Shown here: positions 34,345 to 47,495 of the stretch, one piece after another
Layout of the letters: every line of letters starts with the position of its first letter
Position numbering within the stretch: position 1 is the stretch's first letter
Assembly: GCF_009755355.1 (NCBI RefSeq)
Contig: NZ_WQLB01000008.1
Location: 88,601-152,600 of the forward strand
Length of the DNA: 64,000 nucleotides
Reading direction: 5' to 3'
Source of the DNA: Deinococcus arboris
GTDB taxonomy: Bacteria; Deinococcota; Deinococci; Deinococcales; Deinococcaceae
Position numbers and translations under genes: made by a program
The notes under the pieces: model-generated
Databases searched by the model: none
Told to the model about the DNA's origin: nothing
What the model saw: the letters and a program-made list of their open reading frames with translations, nothing else

Positions 34345-34821
34345 ATGCACCCCGCCTCTGCCCGCCTGACCTGCGCCCTGGCCGCGCTGCTGAGCCTCAG
34401 CGCCTGTCGCCCGGACACGGCCGGCGGCCGCGACCTGGTGTCGCGCACATTGTTTACCGCCACCGGGGCTTACGACGCCCAGGCCGACCAGCGCGAGCGG
34501 ATTCCGGCGGGTCAGCGGCGCACCACCTGGACCGAGCGGCCCCCGCTGGACGCCGAACAGGTGGTGGTGATTTACGACAGCGACGCCCGCCCCCTGAGCT
34601 GGATGCTGGAGATTCGCGCGCCCCGGTTTACCGCGCAGGCGCTGGCTGGTGAGGGCGCCGGGCGTGTCCAGACCCCCAGCGGTGCAGCGCTACGCCCAGC
34701 CGCGACCTCTCGCCTGGCCGACGCCCTCATTCTTCCGGCCAAGGGGGGAATGCGCGTCCTGACCCGCGGCTACGTTACCCAGAACGAACCCGCGCTGCTG
34801 CCGGCCTTTCAGCGGCGCTAA
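34345..34821 (+). CDS. Lipoprotein, unknown
   Basis: A 158-residue protein with a lipobox LSAC at Cys about 20 after a hydrophobic signal sequence. The mature part is mainly beta-like with no recognised domain. TACCTT at 34332-34337, seven nt before the ATG, marks a leaderless promoter and sets the start; an in-frame upstream ATG at 34312 lies before that promoter and is excluded. It faces the convergent GGDEF gene. Confidence 0.78.
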   Translation: MHPASARLTCALAALLSLSACRPDTAGGRDLVSRTLFTATGAYDAQADQRERIPAGQRRTTWTERPPLDAEQVVVIYDSDARPLSWMLEIRAPRFTAQALAGEGAGRVQTPSGAALRPAATSRLADALILPAKGGMRVLTRGYVTQNEPALLPAFQRR

Positions 34822-34857
34822 AAGAAGTGGGCCAAGCAGATAAAGGCCTCTGGCCTC

Positions 34858-35895
34858 TCAGCGCACCACGTTCCGGCCCGCGCGTTTGGCGTGATACAGG
34901 GCGCTGTCGGCGCGGCTGAACAGCTCGTCGATCGAGTCGTGCGCTCCGCGCATGGCCGCCACACCAAAGCTGGCGGTGATGTGCAGCCCGGCCACCGCCT
35001 CGGCGCTGACCTCACTGCGCAGCCGCTCGGCGACCTTCAGGGCGTCAGTTCTGGCCACGCCCGGCAGCAGGACAATAAATTCCTCGCCGCCCCAGCGGCC
35101 CACCAGGCCGCCCGACCCGCTGACGCTGCGGCGCAGGCGTTTGGCCGTGGCGCGCAGCACATCGTCGCCTGTGGCATGTCCATGGTCGTCATTGACCCGC
35201 TTGAAGTGGTCTATGTCGGTCATGATGATGCTCAGGGGCGTGCGGGCCTGCGCGGCGTGCTGGGCGGCGCGTTCCAGCTCTTCCTCAATGGCGCCCCGGC
35301 CCAGCACCTCAGTGACGGCGTCCATCCGAGCAGCGCGCAGCCGCTCGTTGTCTTCCCGGTGACGCACCAGGTTGTTCTCGATAAATGAGACCAGCACGAA
35401 GCCGATCAGGCCCGTGGACGCCATGACGATGCTGGCGGTCACCCAGTCCACCAGGTTGGGCGCCGCAATCGGGCCGTTGACCACCACACTGACCAGCATG
35501 ACCGCAATGGACATGCCGTTGAGCCAGGTGCCGTAGCGAGAGCCGAACACCACATACGACACCAGCACATTCATCATCAGCCACAGGGTCAGGTGCATGG
35601 GCATCTCGCCCCAGGCCACGGCACGCGGAATCTCGACCAGCGCCACCAGCAGGTAACCCAGCGAAGTCACCATGTAGATGCGCCGCAGGTACGCTGGGAA
35701 CAGCAGCACGCCCACCAGGGTGGCCAGCGCCAGCAGCGCGGCCCAGTATTTGGGCACGTCGAACGCCGCTGGAAAGGCGCCGGGCGGGTCAATCACCGCC
35801 GTCAGCAGCGCGTAGGCCATATACGCCAGGCTGACGGTCGTGACCGCAAAAAGCCGGCTGCGGTGCAGGCGCTGGGGCAGTGAATCGGCCGTCAC
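34858..35895 (-). CDS. Membrane diguanylate cyclase (GGDEF)
   Basis: About six hydrophobic segments (starting 'RLFAVTTVSLAYMAYALLTAV') precede a cytoplasmic GGDEF domain with 'DIDHFKRVNDDHGHATGDDVL' and active-site RWGGEEF, so it should synthesise cyclic di-GMP. From GTG 35895 it is 345 residues. The start is uncertain: the frame stays open to 36108 and an ATG exists at 36021, but only the segment after 35895 has protein-like composition and no start has a good ribosome-binding site. A possible promoter (TTCTGG, 17 nt, TACTAT at 36020-36025) lies upstream. An RxxD inhibitory site is not obvious. Confidence 0.87.
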   Translation of the reverse strand: MTADSLPQRLHRSRLFAVTTVSLAYMAYALLTAVIDPPGAFPAAFDVPKYWAALLALATLVGVLLFPAYLRRIYMVTSLGYLLVALVEIPRAVAWGEMPMHLTLWLMMNVLVSYVVFGSRYGTWLNGMSIAVMLVSVVVNGPIAAPNLVDWVTASIVMASTGLIGFVLVSFIENNLVRHREDNERLRAARMDAVTEVLGRGAIEEELERAAQHAAQARTPLSIIMTDIDHFKRVNDDHGHATGDDVLRATAKRLRRSVSGSGGLVGRWGGEEFIVLLPGVARTDALKVAERLRSEVSAEAVAGLHITASFGVAAMRGAHDSIDELFSRADSALYHAKRAGRNVVR

Positions 35896-36092
35896 GCGCC
35901 CACGCCAGGCCACACCGGCCGCGCACCGTCTGCCTGAGGCTGTTGCTCTTCTCTGCCCATCACGCTCCGAGTGGTGTCCTGCTCCGCGCCCTTTCCAATC
36001 CTTAATGTCTGTGCCCTGCATAGTAGTGCATCTGGCCAGCCGCCAGAACCGCCCACACCTCTGCCCCTGATGGGGGGCGGCCAGACACAAGA

Positions 36093-36126
36093 CCGCCGCG
36101 CCCGGCACACAGGCCCGGCGCGGCGG
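36093..36126 (-). terminator. Hairpin after ndk
   Basis: A 10-bp inverted repeat CCGCCGCGCC/GGCGCGGCGG with an inner GGC/GCC stem lies 15 nt after the ndk stop. It is very stable but has no real T-run. Confidence 0.55.
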
Positions 36127-36141
36127 CAGACAATGGGAGCC

Positions 36142-36558
<417 letters not shown>

Positions 36559-36657
36559 AGCACCGCGCAGCATAGCAAACGCCCGCGCCCCTTCTCTCCC
36601 CCAGACGCCCCCGCTGGCCGTGACCGGAAGCATGCCAGCACCCGGTACACTAAGAAA

Positions 36658-38633
36658 GTGACGCACGATTCTCCTTCTCACCCGTCCGGCGTGGCGGCCC
36701 GCATTGCCCTGGTCGCCTGCACGGCCGCCATTCTGGGGCTGCTGCTGACCCCACTGGCCACGCTGGGCCGGGGCTTTAACGCCGACGCCATCCTGCTTCA
36801 CCTGAGCGGCTCGGTCCTGAACCTGACGGGAAACCAGCAGGCCCCTTTGCCCCCCACCGGCACCGTCCTTCCCCTGGCCTGGGCCACACTGGTTCTGCTG
36901 GCCGCCACCCTGTTCGGCGCGTGGCGCCGCGCCCGCTGGTTCTGGATCACCGCGCTGCTCAGCGTGGTGACTGTCGTGGCGGCGGTGGTGACGCTGGGCG
37001 GCGCCCTGGACAACGAAACCGCGCGCGTCCTGAACGACACCACCCTGCGCGCCGGGGCCAAGCGGCAGCTGCGCAACTTCTACGCCAGCGGCGGCATGAA
37101 CCTGGGGCTGTTTCTGCCGGCCCTGGCCGGCCTGATTGCGGCGGGCGCCGGCCTGAGCGCCCAGCGCTGGTGGTGGGAAACCTTTAACCGCCTGCGCAGC
37201 CTGCTGGTGCCCCTGACCGCCATTGGCCTGGCCATCGTGGTGGGCGCCCTGGTGGTGCTGGGGGTGCAGCCAGCGGTCAACACCAGCGGCGCGCCCCTGA
37301 GCCTGTGGGGCGGCTGGCTGGCCAAGAGCGACTTGATCTACTTCGTGTACTCCTCGCTGTTTGCGCCGGTAACGGCCCTCAACCCTCTGCTGGACAGCCT
37401 GAAGCTGGCCACCCCGCTCATCTTCACGGGCCTCTCGGTGGCCTTTGCCTTCCGCACCGGCCTCTTTAACATCGGCGCGCCAGGGCAGCTGACGATGGGC
37501 GCCATCGCCGCCATGCTGGTGGGCGTGTATGGCCCGGCCGAGCTGGGCTTTTTCCTGCTGGCCCTGAGCGTGCTGGCCGCCGCTGTCGGCGGGGCGCTGT
37601 GGGGGGCCATTCCAGGCCTGCTCAAGGCGCGCTTCGGCTCCAGCGAAGTCATCAACACCATCATGCTGAATTACATCGCCTCGGCGATTTTCATCTTCAT
37701 GATCGGCAACGACTCCTTTCCGTTCCTGGGCAAGACCTACTCGCTGCCCTTCAAGGCCGAGGGCTCCAACCCTGAAAGCGAACTGATTCAGTCGCAGGCC
37801 CAACTGCGCCCTCTGCTGGAGGTGCTGAATGTGGGCCAGAACGGCACGGTGGCCCTGAGCATCGGCCTGCTGGTCGCGCTGGCCGCCTTTGTGGGCGCGC
37901 GCCTGGCCCTGCGGCGCAACAAGAACCGCAGCCTGATTGCGGCCGGCGCCGCGCTGCTGCTGGGAGCCGTGACCTGGCGCATCGGCATTCCGGTGAACAT
38001 TGTGGGCAGTCAGCTTAACGGCGCCTTCCTGATTGCGCTGGTGTGTGTGGCCCTGTTCGGCACCCTGATGTGGCGCACCTCGGCGGGTTACGCCCTGCGC
38101 GCGGTGGGCCTGTCGCCCAAAGCCGCTGAATACGGTGGCATCAGCGTGGCCCGCAACACCATCCTGGCCATGACGATTGCCGGCATGTTTGCTGGCCTGG
38201 CGGGCACCCACTACGTCAACGGCGGGGCCCTGGACCAGTACCGCCTGCGCGGCAACATGCCCGTCAACGTGGGCTTTGACGGCATTGCCGTGGCCCTCAT
38301 GGGCCAGAGCACCCCGGCTGGCGTGGTCGCCGCCAGCGTGCTGTTCGGCACCATCGACACCGGCGGCGTGAACGTCACCACCAAACTGGAAAAGGTCAAC
38401 AGCGACATCGTGACGGTCCTCAAGGCCCTGATCGTGCTGTTTATTGCGGCGGGCGGCTTCCTGAGTCGCCGGGTGACCGACCCACCCCCGCCGGCCCTGG
38501 TGGTCGCCGCCGAGACGGGCGCGGCGCCCGCTGCCGCCGCCCTTTCTCCCTCGGCCGCCCACCTGGAGCGCGGCACCCCGCTGCCCAACGTAGGGCAGGC
38601 CAGCGAAGACAACACCCGTGAAGGGGGCAAGTA

Positions 38634-38634
<1 letters not shown>
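36658..38634 (+). CDS. ABC transporter permease, nucleoside type (BmpA/Yuf system)
   Basis: A 658-residue inner-membrane permease. The central part (about 220-600) matches the BPD_transp_2 family of purine/nucleoside importers (YufP, NupP), with '[22 protein letters not shown]' and '[13 protein letters not shown]'. It is much longer than the usual 350 or so residues, with an extra N-terminal block containing three or four membrane segments and an Ala/Pro-rich C-tail. The GTG at 36658 is supported by TACACT (36646-36651), six nt upstream: leaderless. Its stop overlaps the next start (TAATG). ATPase and binding protein genes are not in the window. Confidence 0.9.
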
Positions 38635-39548
<914 letters not shown>

Positions 39549-39566
39549 GGTTCACCCCTACGCTTC

Positions 39567-39593
39567 AGCCCCCGCCTTCACAGGGCGGGGGCT
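39567..39593 (+). terminator. Terminator of permease operon
   Basis: A 10-bp inverted repeat AGCCCCCGCC/GGCGGGGGCT with a 7-nt loop lies 18 nt after the stop, followed by CGTGCTTT. Confidence 0.65.
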
Positions 39594-39652
39594 CGTGCTT
39601 TACGCAGAATCGGGCACAGACACGCCCTGCGCGCAGCGTGTAGGGTAGGCGC

Positions 39653-40609
39653 ATGGGGTTTGGCAGCGCACTGAAACAGGCCAGAGAGGCCCAGGGCCGC
39701 ACCGTACCGGAGTTGGCGCTGGCCACCAAGATTCGCGGCGATTACCTGCGCGCTCTGGAAGACGGCCAGTTTCACCTGCTGCCCGAGCGGCCGTTTGTGC
39801 GCTCCTACCTGCAACGCTACGCCCGCGAGCTGGGTCTGGATGCTGCCCCGCTGCTGGCCGACTTTGACCGGCAGGCCCCCGCGATCAACCGGCCGGAGCG
39901 GCCCCCGCTGCTGGCCCAGCGCCGCCCGTCCCCCGCGAGGCGCTGGGCGCTGATCGGGCTGGCCGGGGCGGCTCTACTGGCTGGCGGGGTGACCGCCTAT
40001 CTGGCCTTGCGGCCGGCCCCCACGGTGACCGTGACGGCTCCCCCTCAACCCGCCGTTCAAACCTCCGTTCTGGTGCGCCTGACGGTCAGCAGTGTGCCTA
40101 GCGGCGCGCGCGTCTACCTGGACAACCGGGACCTGGGACCAACCCCGGTGCGCTCCTTCCCGGTGCAGGCGCGCGAGCGGGCGCAGCTCCGGGTCGAGTA
40201 CACCGGCCGCGCCCCTCTCAAAGAGGCAGTAACGCTCACCCGCAGCCGCAACCTGCGGGCCACCCTGGCCTCAGACAGCACTGGCCGCAGCACGCTGACT
40301 GACCTGAGCGTCCCGAAACCTCAGGCCACAGCTCAGGCGGCTCCCCCTACTGCAGAGGCTGGCGAGTCGTCCACACCGACCCCCACCGCTGCCGTGACCG
40401 TGACCTTTTCCGGCGCGTCATGGACCCGCGTGACCGATGCGCAGGGGCGCGTAGTGTTTGAGGGCATTCCGGCGGCCGGCACGGTCAAGGGCTTTGCTTC
40501 TGGCGTGACCATTCGCACCGGAAATGCGGCGGCGGTGCAGGTAAGTGTGGCAGGCGCCAAAGCAGCCCCGATGGGACAGACCGGACAGGTTGTGACCCGC
40601 AGGTTCTGA
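39653..40609 (+). CDS. rodZ: RodZ-like cytoskeletal membrane protein
   Basis: The 318-residue protein has an N-terminal Xre-type helix-turn-helix (about 1-75, 'SALKQAREAQGRTVPELALATKI') and 'LPERPFVRSYLQRYARELGLD', which in RodZ binds MreB. One transmembrane helix follows near 102-122. The outer part contains a PEGA-like strand block ('VPSGARVYLDNRDLG'), a linker and a C-terminal RodZ domain ('VTFSGASWTRVTDAQGRVVFEG'). TAGGGT at 39641-39646, six nt before the ATG, indicates a leaderless mRNA. No mreB is nearby. The insertion of the PEGA-like module between helix and RodZ domain is atypical. Confidence 0.85.
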   Translation: MGFGSALKQAREAQGRTVPELALATKIRGDYLRALEDGQFHLLPERPFVRSYLQRYARELGLDAAPLLADFDRQAPAINRPERPPLLAQRRPSPARRWALIGLAGAALLAGGVTAYLALRPAPTVTVTAPPQPAVQTSVLVRLTVSSVPSGARVYLDNRDLGPTPVRSFPVQARERAQLRVEYTGRAPLKEAVTLTRSRNLRATLASDSTGRSTLTDLSVPKPQATAQAAPPTAEAGESSTPTPTAAVTVTFSGASWTRVTDAQGRVVFEGIPAAGTVKGFASGVTIRTGNAAAVQVSVAGAKAAPMGQTGQVVTRRF

Positions 40610-40982
40610 GAGTGGGAATCAGAGCCGTGGAGTAGAGCGGTCCCCTCCGCGGCTCTGGGGTAAACGAAGGGGTGACCGCAGGAGGCAGCGGTGCCACCGG
40701 CTGTTGACCCCAGGGGAGGACTGGCAGGCGTCATCAGAACTCAGCGCCAACCCTCAGAGTCGCTAGGGTAGGTAGGCTGAGAAAGCTATAGGAGCGGAAC
40801 GAGTCTGTGCGCCCACACAGCGCTCCTCATGCAATAGATGGTGACGCTGTCCTCCCATCAACGCAATGGAAGACTGCTATAGGGCGGCCGATGAAGTAGT
40901 TGACTCATCAAGATCACCCTAATGCCGGCGGCCTCAGACGCAGCCGGCTTCAGGGCCTCAGCTGCCGTACAGTGAACACACT
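40610..40982. other. Intergenic region with hairpin, no gene recognised
   Basis: About 370 bp between rodZ and the AI-2E family gene. It contains the hairpin at 40620-40657, two GCTATAGG copies (about 40780 and 40875) and, at the end, the TACAGT box of the following gene (40968-40973). No coding or RNA gene was recognised. Confidence 0.45.
40620..40657 (+). terminator. Hairpin after rodZ
   Basis: A 13-bp stem with one G-U pair and a 12-nt loop begins 11 nt after the stop codon. No T-run follows; termination is possible but unproven. Confidence 0.5.
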
Positions 40983-42122
40983 GTGACCCGGCGCCCCCCT
41001 CCCCTGACCTCCTCGCCGCCTCTCAACGCCTTTCAATACGCCTGGCGTAACCCCTGGGTCCGGCTGGTGATGTTCGGGCTGGCCCTCTACCTGCTCTACC
41101 GATTTGCAGGTCAGGTCCGCAGCATCCTGGTGGACTTCGCAGTGGCCTTTTTAATCGCCTACCTGGCCAATCCGCTCCTCAACTGGCTGGAAAGAGGCCG
41201 GGTCAAGCGGGGTCTGGGCGTCTTTTTCGTGATTCTTATCTTCGTGGCTCTGCTCAGCCTGGCCGGGGTGCTGCTGGCGACCATTTCGGCCCAGCTGATT
41301 ACGCTGATTCAGCGGCTGCCCGAACAGATCGGGACGCTAGGCGACTCGCTGGACCGCCTGACCTCTTGGCTGACTGACCGGGGCGTACCGGGCCTGGACG
41401 ATGCCCGTGAGCGGCTAATCACCGCCGCGCAGGCTTACGTGCAAAACATCGGCCAGAACATCGTGCCCATCTTGCAGCGGGCGCTGAACTCGACAGGCAC
41501 GGTCCTGAACAGCCTGCTGTCCATCGGCGGCGTGGTGGGCCAGCTGCTGCTGATTCTGCTGATGAGCATCTACCTGATGCTGGACTACAGCCGCGTTAAC
41601 GCCGCGCTGCTGGGCATCTTCCCGCGCCCCTGGCAGCCGCGCGTCCTGGAATTCAGCGAGCTGACCGGCACGGCAGTAGGCGGCTACGTGCGCGGACAGC
41701 TGCTGATTGCCCTGTTTATCGGCGTGTTCGTATGGCTGGGTCTGACGCTGGTGGGCATTCCCAGCGCGGCAGCGATTGGCTTTCTGGCGGGCGTGTTTAA
41801 CATCGTGCCGTACCTGGGACCGGTCATTGGGGCCACCCCAGCCATCTTGCTGGCCCTGACCATGCCCGGCGCCCTACTCAAAATTGTCTTTGTGATTGTG
41901 GTCTTCGTGGCTGCCAACCAGATTGAGGGCAATTTCCTGAGCCCGTACATCCTCAGCAAGACCACCGACCTGCACCCCATCACCGTCCTGGTAGCCATTC
42001 TAATCGGCGCCTCTCTGCTGGGCTTTGCCGGGGCGCTGCTGGCGGTACCCACAGTGGCCCTGGGCAAATTGGCCCTCCACCGCTACTACTTTCCCAGCCG
42101 CATCTACACCGAAGGGCCGTAG
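40983..42122 (+). CDS. AI-2E family transporter
   Basis: A 379-residue membrane protein of the AI-2E (PF01594, PerM/TqsA-like) family. The N-terminal pair of helices 'VRLVMFGLALYLLYRF', the 'AYLANPLLNWLERGRVKRG' motif, a soluble amphipathic domain (about 100-150) and the C-terminal 'IPSAAAIGFLAGVFNIVPYLGPVIGATPAI' block are all present. Family members export small molecules; the ligand is unknown. The GTG start at 40983 lies nine nt after TACAGT, slightly longer than the usual leaderless gap. It ends at a strong terminator. Confidence 0.9.
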   Translation: MTRRPPPLTSSPPLNAFQYAWRNPWVRLVMFGLALYLLYRFAGQVRSILVDFAVAFLIAYLANPLLNWLERGRVKRGLGVFFVILIFVALLSLAGVLLATISAQLITLIQRLPEQIGTLGDSLDRLTSWLTDRGVPGLDDARERLITAAQAYVQNIGQNIVPILQRALNSTGTVLNSLLSIGGVVGQLLLILLMSIYLMLDYSRVNAALLGIFPRPWQPRVLEFSELTGTAVGGYVRGQLLIALFIGVFVWLGLTLVGIPSAAAIGFLAGVFNIVPYLGPVIGATPAILLALTMPGALLKIVFVIVVFVAANQIEGNFLSPYILSKTTDLHPITVLVAILIGASLLGFAGALLAVPTVALGKLALHRYYFPSRIYTEGP

Positions 42123-42137
42123 CAGGGCCAAGAGAAG

Positions 42138-42173
42138 AAAGGGGGCGCAGAGCTTACTATCTGCGCCCCTTTT
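42138..42173 (+). terminator. Rho-independent terminator
   Basis: A 13-bp stem (42138-42150 with 42161-42173) containing one G-U pair, 10-nt loop and terminal TTTT, placed 15 nt after the AI-2E family gene. Confidence 0.85.
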
Positions 42174-42346
42174 GGACTTCTGGCAACTGGAGTAGGCCCC
42201 TCCCAGCTGAGGACCGCTCGACCTGCCTTCTCCTGAAGCTGAAGTGCCATCTGGAGCGTGAAGAAAACGCCAGAGCAGCCGTTGACTCACGCCGTATTCG
42301 GAGCCACCACCCTCCACATTCGCTTGACCTGCCACCTGTATCTGCC

Positions 42347-43477
42347 TTAGCTGCTGGTCAAAAAAGGCAGATCGGCCGCGCGGCTCTGCACAGACCCGGC
42401 CAGATGCACGCGATTACGCCCAGCATGCTTGGCCTGATACAGCGCCTCGTCGGCCGCGTCCAGCAGCGTCGGCACGTGCACCGGCGCACCCACCACCGCC
42501 AGGCCCACGCTGACCGTAATGGGCAGGCCGGCCAGCGGCTCACGGGTCATGCGGCTGCGCAGGCGCTCGCAGAATTCCAGGGCCGCCGCCTCGTCGGGCA
42601 CCATCAGCAGACACAGAAACTCCTCGCCGCCGTAGCGCCCCACCACGCCGCCGGCCGGCTGCTGGGCACGCAGATGCACGGCCAGGGCGCGCAGCACCTC
42701 GTCGCCTCGTGGGTGGCCGTGTTCGTCGTTGACACGCTTGAAATGGTCCACATCCACCAGCGCCGCCGCCAGCCGAGGCCCCACCATCGTCATGGGACGG
42801 GTCAGCCCGTCCAGGGCATGCAGCAGTGCGCGGCGGTTGGGCAGGCCAGTCAGGGCGTCAGTGTGGGCCTCCTGAAGGGCCTGCCGGGTCAGGCGGCTGA
42901 CCAGCGAGGTGTGACGGTTCACCACCACCTGCGCCGCCAGCACCGCCAGCACCGCCAGCACCAGTTGCACCAGGGCGCTGATCAGATACGGCTGCTCTGA
43001 GGTGGCCTCGGCGGGCCACCACGCCAGCATGCAGAGCACCAGGCTGCACAGCAGCGCAAAGTTCAGGCGCACCGCCAATGAACCCGGAAACACCCAGGCA
43101 TTCAGCAGCAGCGTTACCAGGGTCCAGGGCAAGGTGGGGGACAGCAGCGCGGCGCGGTCATGCAGCGTCGGCACCGCCAGCATGTAGCCCAGACGCGACA
43201 CGATAAAGCTGTTCAGTACCGCCACCATTGCAATTTCTATCCAAAACAGGGGCAGCCGCGTCCAGCTCAGCAGGCCCAGTAGGAGCAGCGCGACCATCAT
43301 GACTGGCAGCAGCTGCTGATCGTAGATACACAGGTAAGGGGTCTGGGCATGCAGCCAGAGGGGCACGGCCAAAGCCAAGGCGCCACCCGGCAAAATCAGG
43401 CGGGTAAACAGTCGGCGCTCTCTGAGAGACAGCTCTGCCGGGTCAAAGGGGCCACGCGGCAGCCGGGGCACGTGCAT
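42347..43477 (-). CDS. Membrane diguanylate cyclase (GGDEF)
   Basis: The 376-residue protein has about six transmembrane segments in residues 30-195 and a C-terminal GGDEF domain with 'ALTGLPNRRALLHALDGL', 'DVDHFKRVNDEHGHPRGDEVL' and active-site RYGGEEF, predicted to make cyclic di-GMP. The ATG at 43477 is preceded by TATGAT (43484-43489) at six nt, a leaderless promoter. The architecture resembles the GGDEF protein at 34858 but the membrane regions differ, suggesting distinct inputs. Confidence 0.92.
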   Translation of the reverse strand: MHVPRLPRGPFDPAELSLRERRLFTRLILPGGALALAVPLWLHAQTPYLCIYDQQLLPVMMVALLLLGLLSWTRLPLFWIEIAMVAVLNSFIVSRLGYMLAVPTLHDRAALLSPTLPWTLVTLLLNAWVFPGSLAVRLNFALLCSLVLCMLAWWPAEATSEQPYLISALVQLVLAVLAVLAAQVVVNRHTSLVSRLTRQALQEAHTDALTGLPNRRALLHALDGLTRPMTMVGPRLAAALVDVDHFKRVNDEHGHPRGDEVLRALAVHLRAQQPAGGVVGRYGGEEFLCLLMVPDEAAALEFCERLRSRMTREPLAGLPITVSVGLAVVGAPVHVPTLLDAADEALYQAKHAGRNRVHLAGSVQSRAADLPFLTSS

Positions 43478-43863
43478 GGCCTCATCATACGAAGTTCAGC
43501 CCACCCTCGCGCCACTTTTCCTGGGCTGCCGTGCCACTGGGCCGACAGTGGGTCAGAGCCGCAGGTGTCCTCTCCAGAGTTTCGAGCTGAGCGCAAGTCA
43601 TCCTGACTCATCAGAGCGCCTGTCAGTTTTGAGAGTGGTCCTCAAGCCGAGTGAGGCAACCCTTCATCACGCTGAGGCGAACAGAGCGCCTGCCCGTCAC
43701 AGACTGCGACCCCACATGGACTTGAGAGATGCGCAGTTCTCCCCGTTAAACGGAACCCTTCTGCCAGGACACACAAGAGCAACGGCAGAGGATTCAAAAC
43801 AATCCCTCAAACCAAAAAAATATGGCCCCGCCACGAGGGCAGAGCCACACGCCTTAACAGGCT
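43478..43863. other. Intergenic region before the ribosomal cluster
   Basis: About 390 bp between the GGDEF gene and rplQ, both on the minus strand. It holds the cluster terminator (43814-43847) and the GGDEF leaderless promoter (43484-43489). Nothing else was recognised. Confidence 0.5.
43814..43847 (-). terminator. Terminator of the alpha (rplQ) operon
   Basis: On the minus strand, a 10-bp stem with two G-U pairs and a 5-nt loop is followed by TATTTTTTT, 16 nt after the rplQ stop. This is the best intrinsic terminator in the window. Confidence 0.92.
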
Positions 43864-44214
<351 letters not shown>

Positions 44215-44244
44215 AGGAAATCTCCTTAAAGATCCAGCAGCGGC

Positions 44245-45256
<1,012 letters not shown>

Positions 45257-45260
45257 TGAT

Positions 45261-45881
<621 letters not shown>

Positions 45882-46022
45882 GTTCAAACTCTCCTTACGG
45901 TGTCAGCCCTGGGGCAGCCCACCGGGTCTACGGCCCTCTGGAGCCCGCTTCCTCGCCTGTGGTGAGGCTTATGCCCGTAAGGGGGCAGCGGAAGCGGGGC
46001 AGGTGGGCAGCGGCTTGGCGCT
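45882..46022 (-). promoter_or_regulatory. Structured leader before rpsD (possible S4 control site)
   Basis: A 141-nt gap in an otherwise tight operon. Two nested pairings are possible: GCCCACC (45917-45923) with GGTGGGC (46002-46008), and CCCGCTTCC (45944-45952) with GGAAGCGGG (45990-45998). S4 is a known translational repressor in several bacteria. A regulatory role here is inference. Confidence 0.45.
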
Positions 46023-46418
46023 TTAGGCGCGGAACTTCTTCTTGGGGCGGCAGCCGTTGTGGGGCACGGGGGTGTCGTCCATGATGGACTTCACTTCAAT
46101 GCCCGAGGCCTGAATGGCGCGGATGGCCTGCTCGCGGCCGGAACCCGAGCCGCGCACAATCACGTCCACGATGTTCATGCCGAACGTCTGCTGCGCCTTT
46201 TTCACGGCGTCGGCTGCGGCCAGCTGGGCGGCGTAGGGTGTACCCTTCTTGCTGCCCTTGTACCCAATCGTGCCGCCACTGGACCAGGCGACAGAGTTGC
46301 CGTCCAGATCCGTGATGGTCACGATGGTGTTGTTGTAGCTGGCGTGCACGTACGCGCGGCCAGCGCTGATGTTGCGCCGGGCGCGGCGCGGGGTCTTGCC
46401 TTTGGTGCTCTTCGCCAT
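46023..46418 (-). CDS. rpsK: 30S ribosomal protein S11
   Basis: The 131-residue protein has core S11 segments '[20 protein letters not shown]' and '[23 protein letters not shown]', ending '[12 protein letters not shown]'. It is part of the 30S platform. It lies three nt after rpsM in the alpha operon. Confidence 0.98.
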   Translation of the reverse strand: MAKSTKGKTPRRARRNISAGRAYVHASYNNTIVTITDLDGNSVAWSSGGTIGYKGSKKGTPYAAQLAAADAVKKAQQTFGMNIVDVIVRGSGSGREQAIRAIQASGIEVKSIMDDTPVPHNGCRPKKKFRA

Positions 46419-46421
46419 GGC

Positions 46422-46802
46422 TTACTTCCTCGTGGCCTTTTTCTTGCCGGCGACGGTCTTGCGCGGGCCCTTACGGGTGCGGGCGTTCGTCTTGGTGCGC
46501 TGGCCGCGCACGGGCAGGCCGCGGCGGTGACGCAGGCCACGGTAAGCGCCAATGTCCATCAGGCGCTTGATGTTCTGGCCGACTTCGCTGCGCAGGTCGC
46601 CTTCGACCTTGTAGGTCTTCTCGACGGCCTCGCGCAGGGTGCTCTGCTCGGCTTCAGTCAGGGCCTTCACGCGGGTGTCGGGGTTGATACCGGTCCGGGC
46701 GAGAATTTCCTTGCTGCGGGTCAGGCCGATGCCGTAGATGTAGGTCAGGCCAATTTCAATGCGCTTTTCGCGCGGCAGGTCAACGCCAGCAATACGCGCC
46801 AT
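46422..46802 (-). CDS. rpsM: 30S ribosomal protein S13
   Basis: The 126-residue protein starts [20 protein letters not shown] and has '[22 protein letters not shown]', the diagnostic S13 signature, with a basic C-terminal tail reaching the tRNA sites. It is two nt after rpmJ and three nt before rpsK. Confidence 0.98.
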   Translation of the reverse strand: MARIAGVDLPREKRIEIGLTYIYGIGLTRSKEILARTGINPDTRVKALTEAEQSTLREAVEKTYKVEGDLRSEVGQNIKRLMDIGAYRGLRHRRGLPVRGQRTKTNARTRKGPRKTVAGKKKATRK

Positions 46803-46804
46803 GA

Positions 46805-46918
<114 letters not shown>

Positions 46919-47033
46919 TGCGTCCTCCTCGCGCCGCCGCGCCGCTCCTCCATCATGAGGAACTGCTGGCAGCGCTCGACCCCCGGCCTGCCGTCTGCGG
47001 GCAGGGAATCTGTTGGGTACTTCGGCCCTGGGC

Positions 47034-47287
<254 letters not shown>

Positions 47288-47323
47288 CCACGCAACCTCC
47301 AGGCCTGATACAAGCCAAACGTA

Positions 47324-47353
47324 AAGGTATCACGCAGCTCAAGGAATCGGCAA
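47324..47353 (-). promoter_or_regulatory. Promoter of the infA-rplQ operon
   Basis: On the minus strand, -35 TTGCCG (47348-47353) and -10 TACCTT (47324-47329) have an 18-nt spacer, giving a start near 47317 and a leader of about 40 nt to infA. It explains how this operon is transcribed although unrelated genes separate it from adk and secY. Confidence 0.55.
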
Positions 47354-47495
47354 GACCTGAGGGCAGCGAAGGGCCTGGCCAGGCGCCCAGCGTCCAAGTT
47401 CGGACGACTGCTGACTTATCTTTCAAGAGCCTGGGGCACTTTTGTTGATACGCCGGCCTTTCAGATTCACCCGGCGCCTTTGAGCGTCAGTGGCT

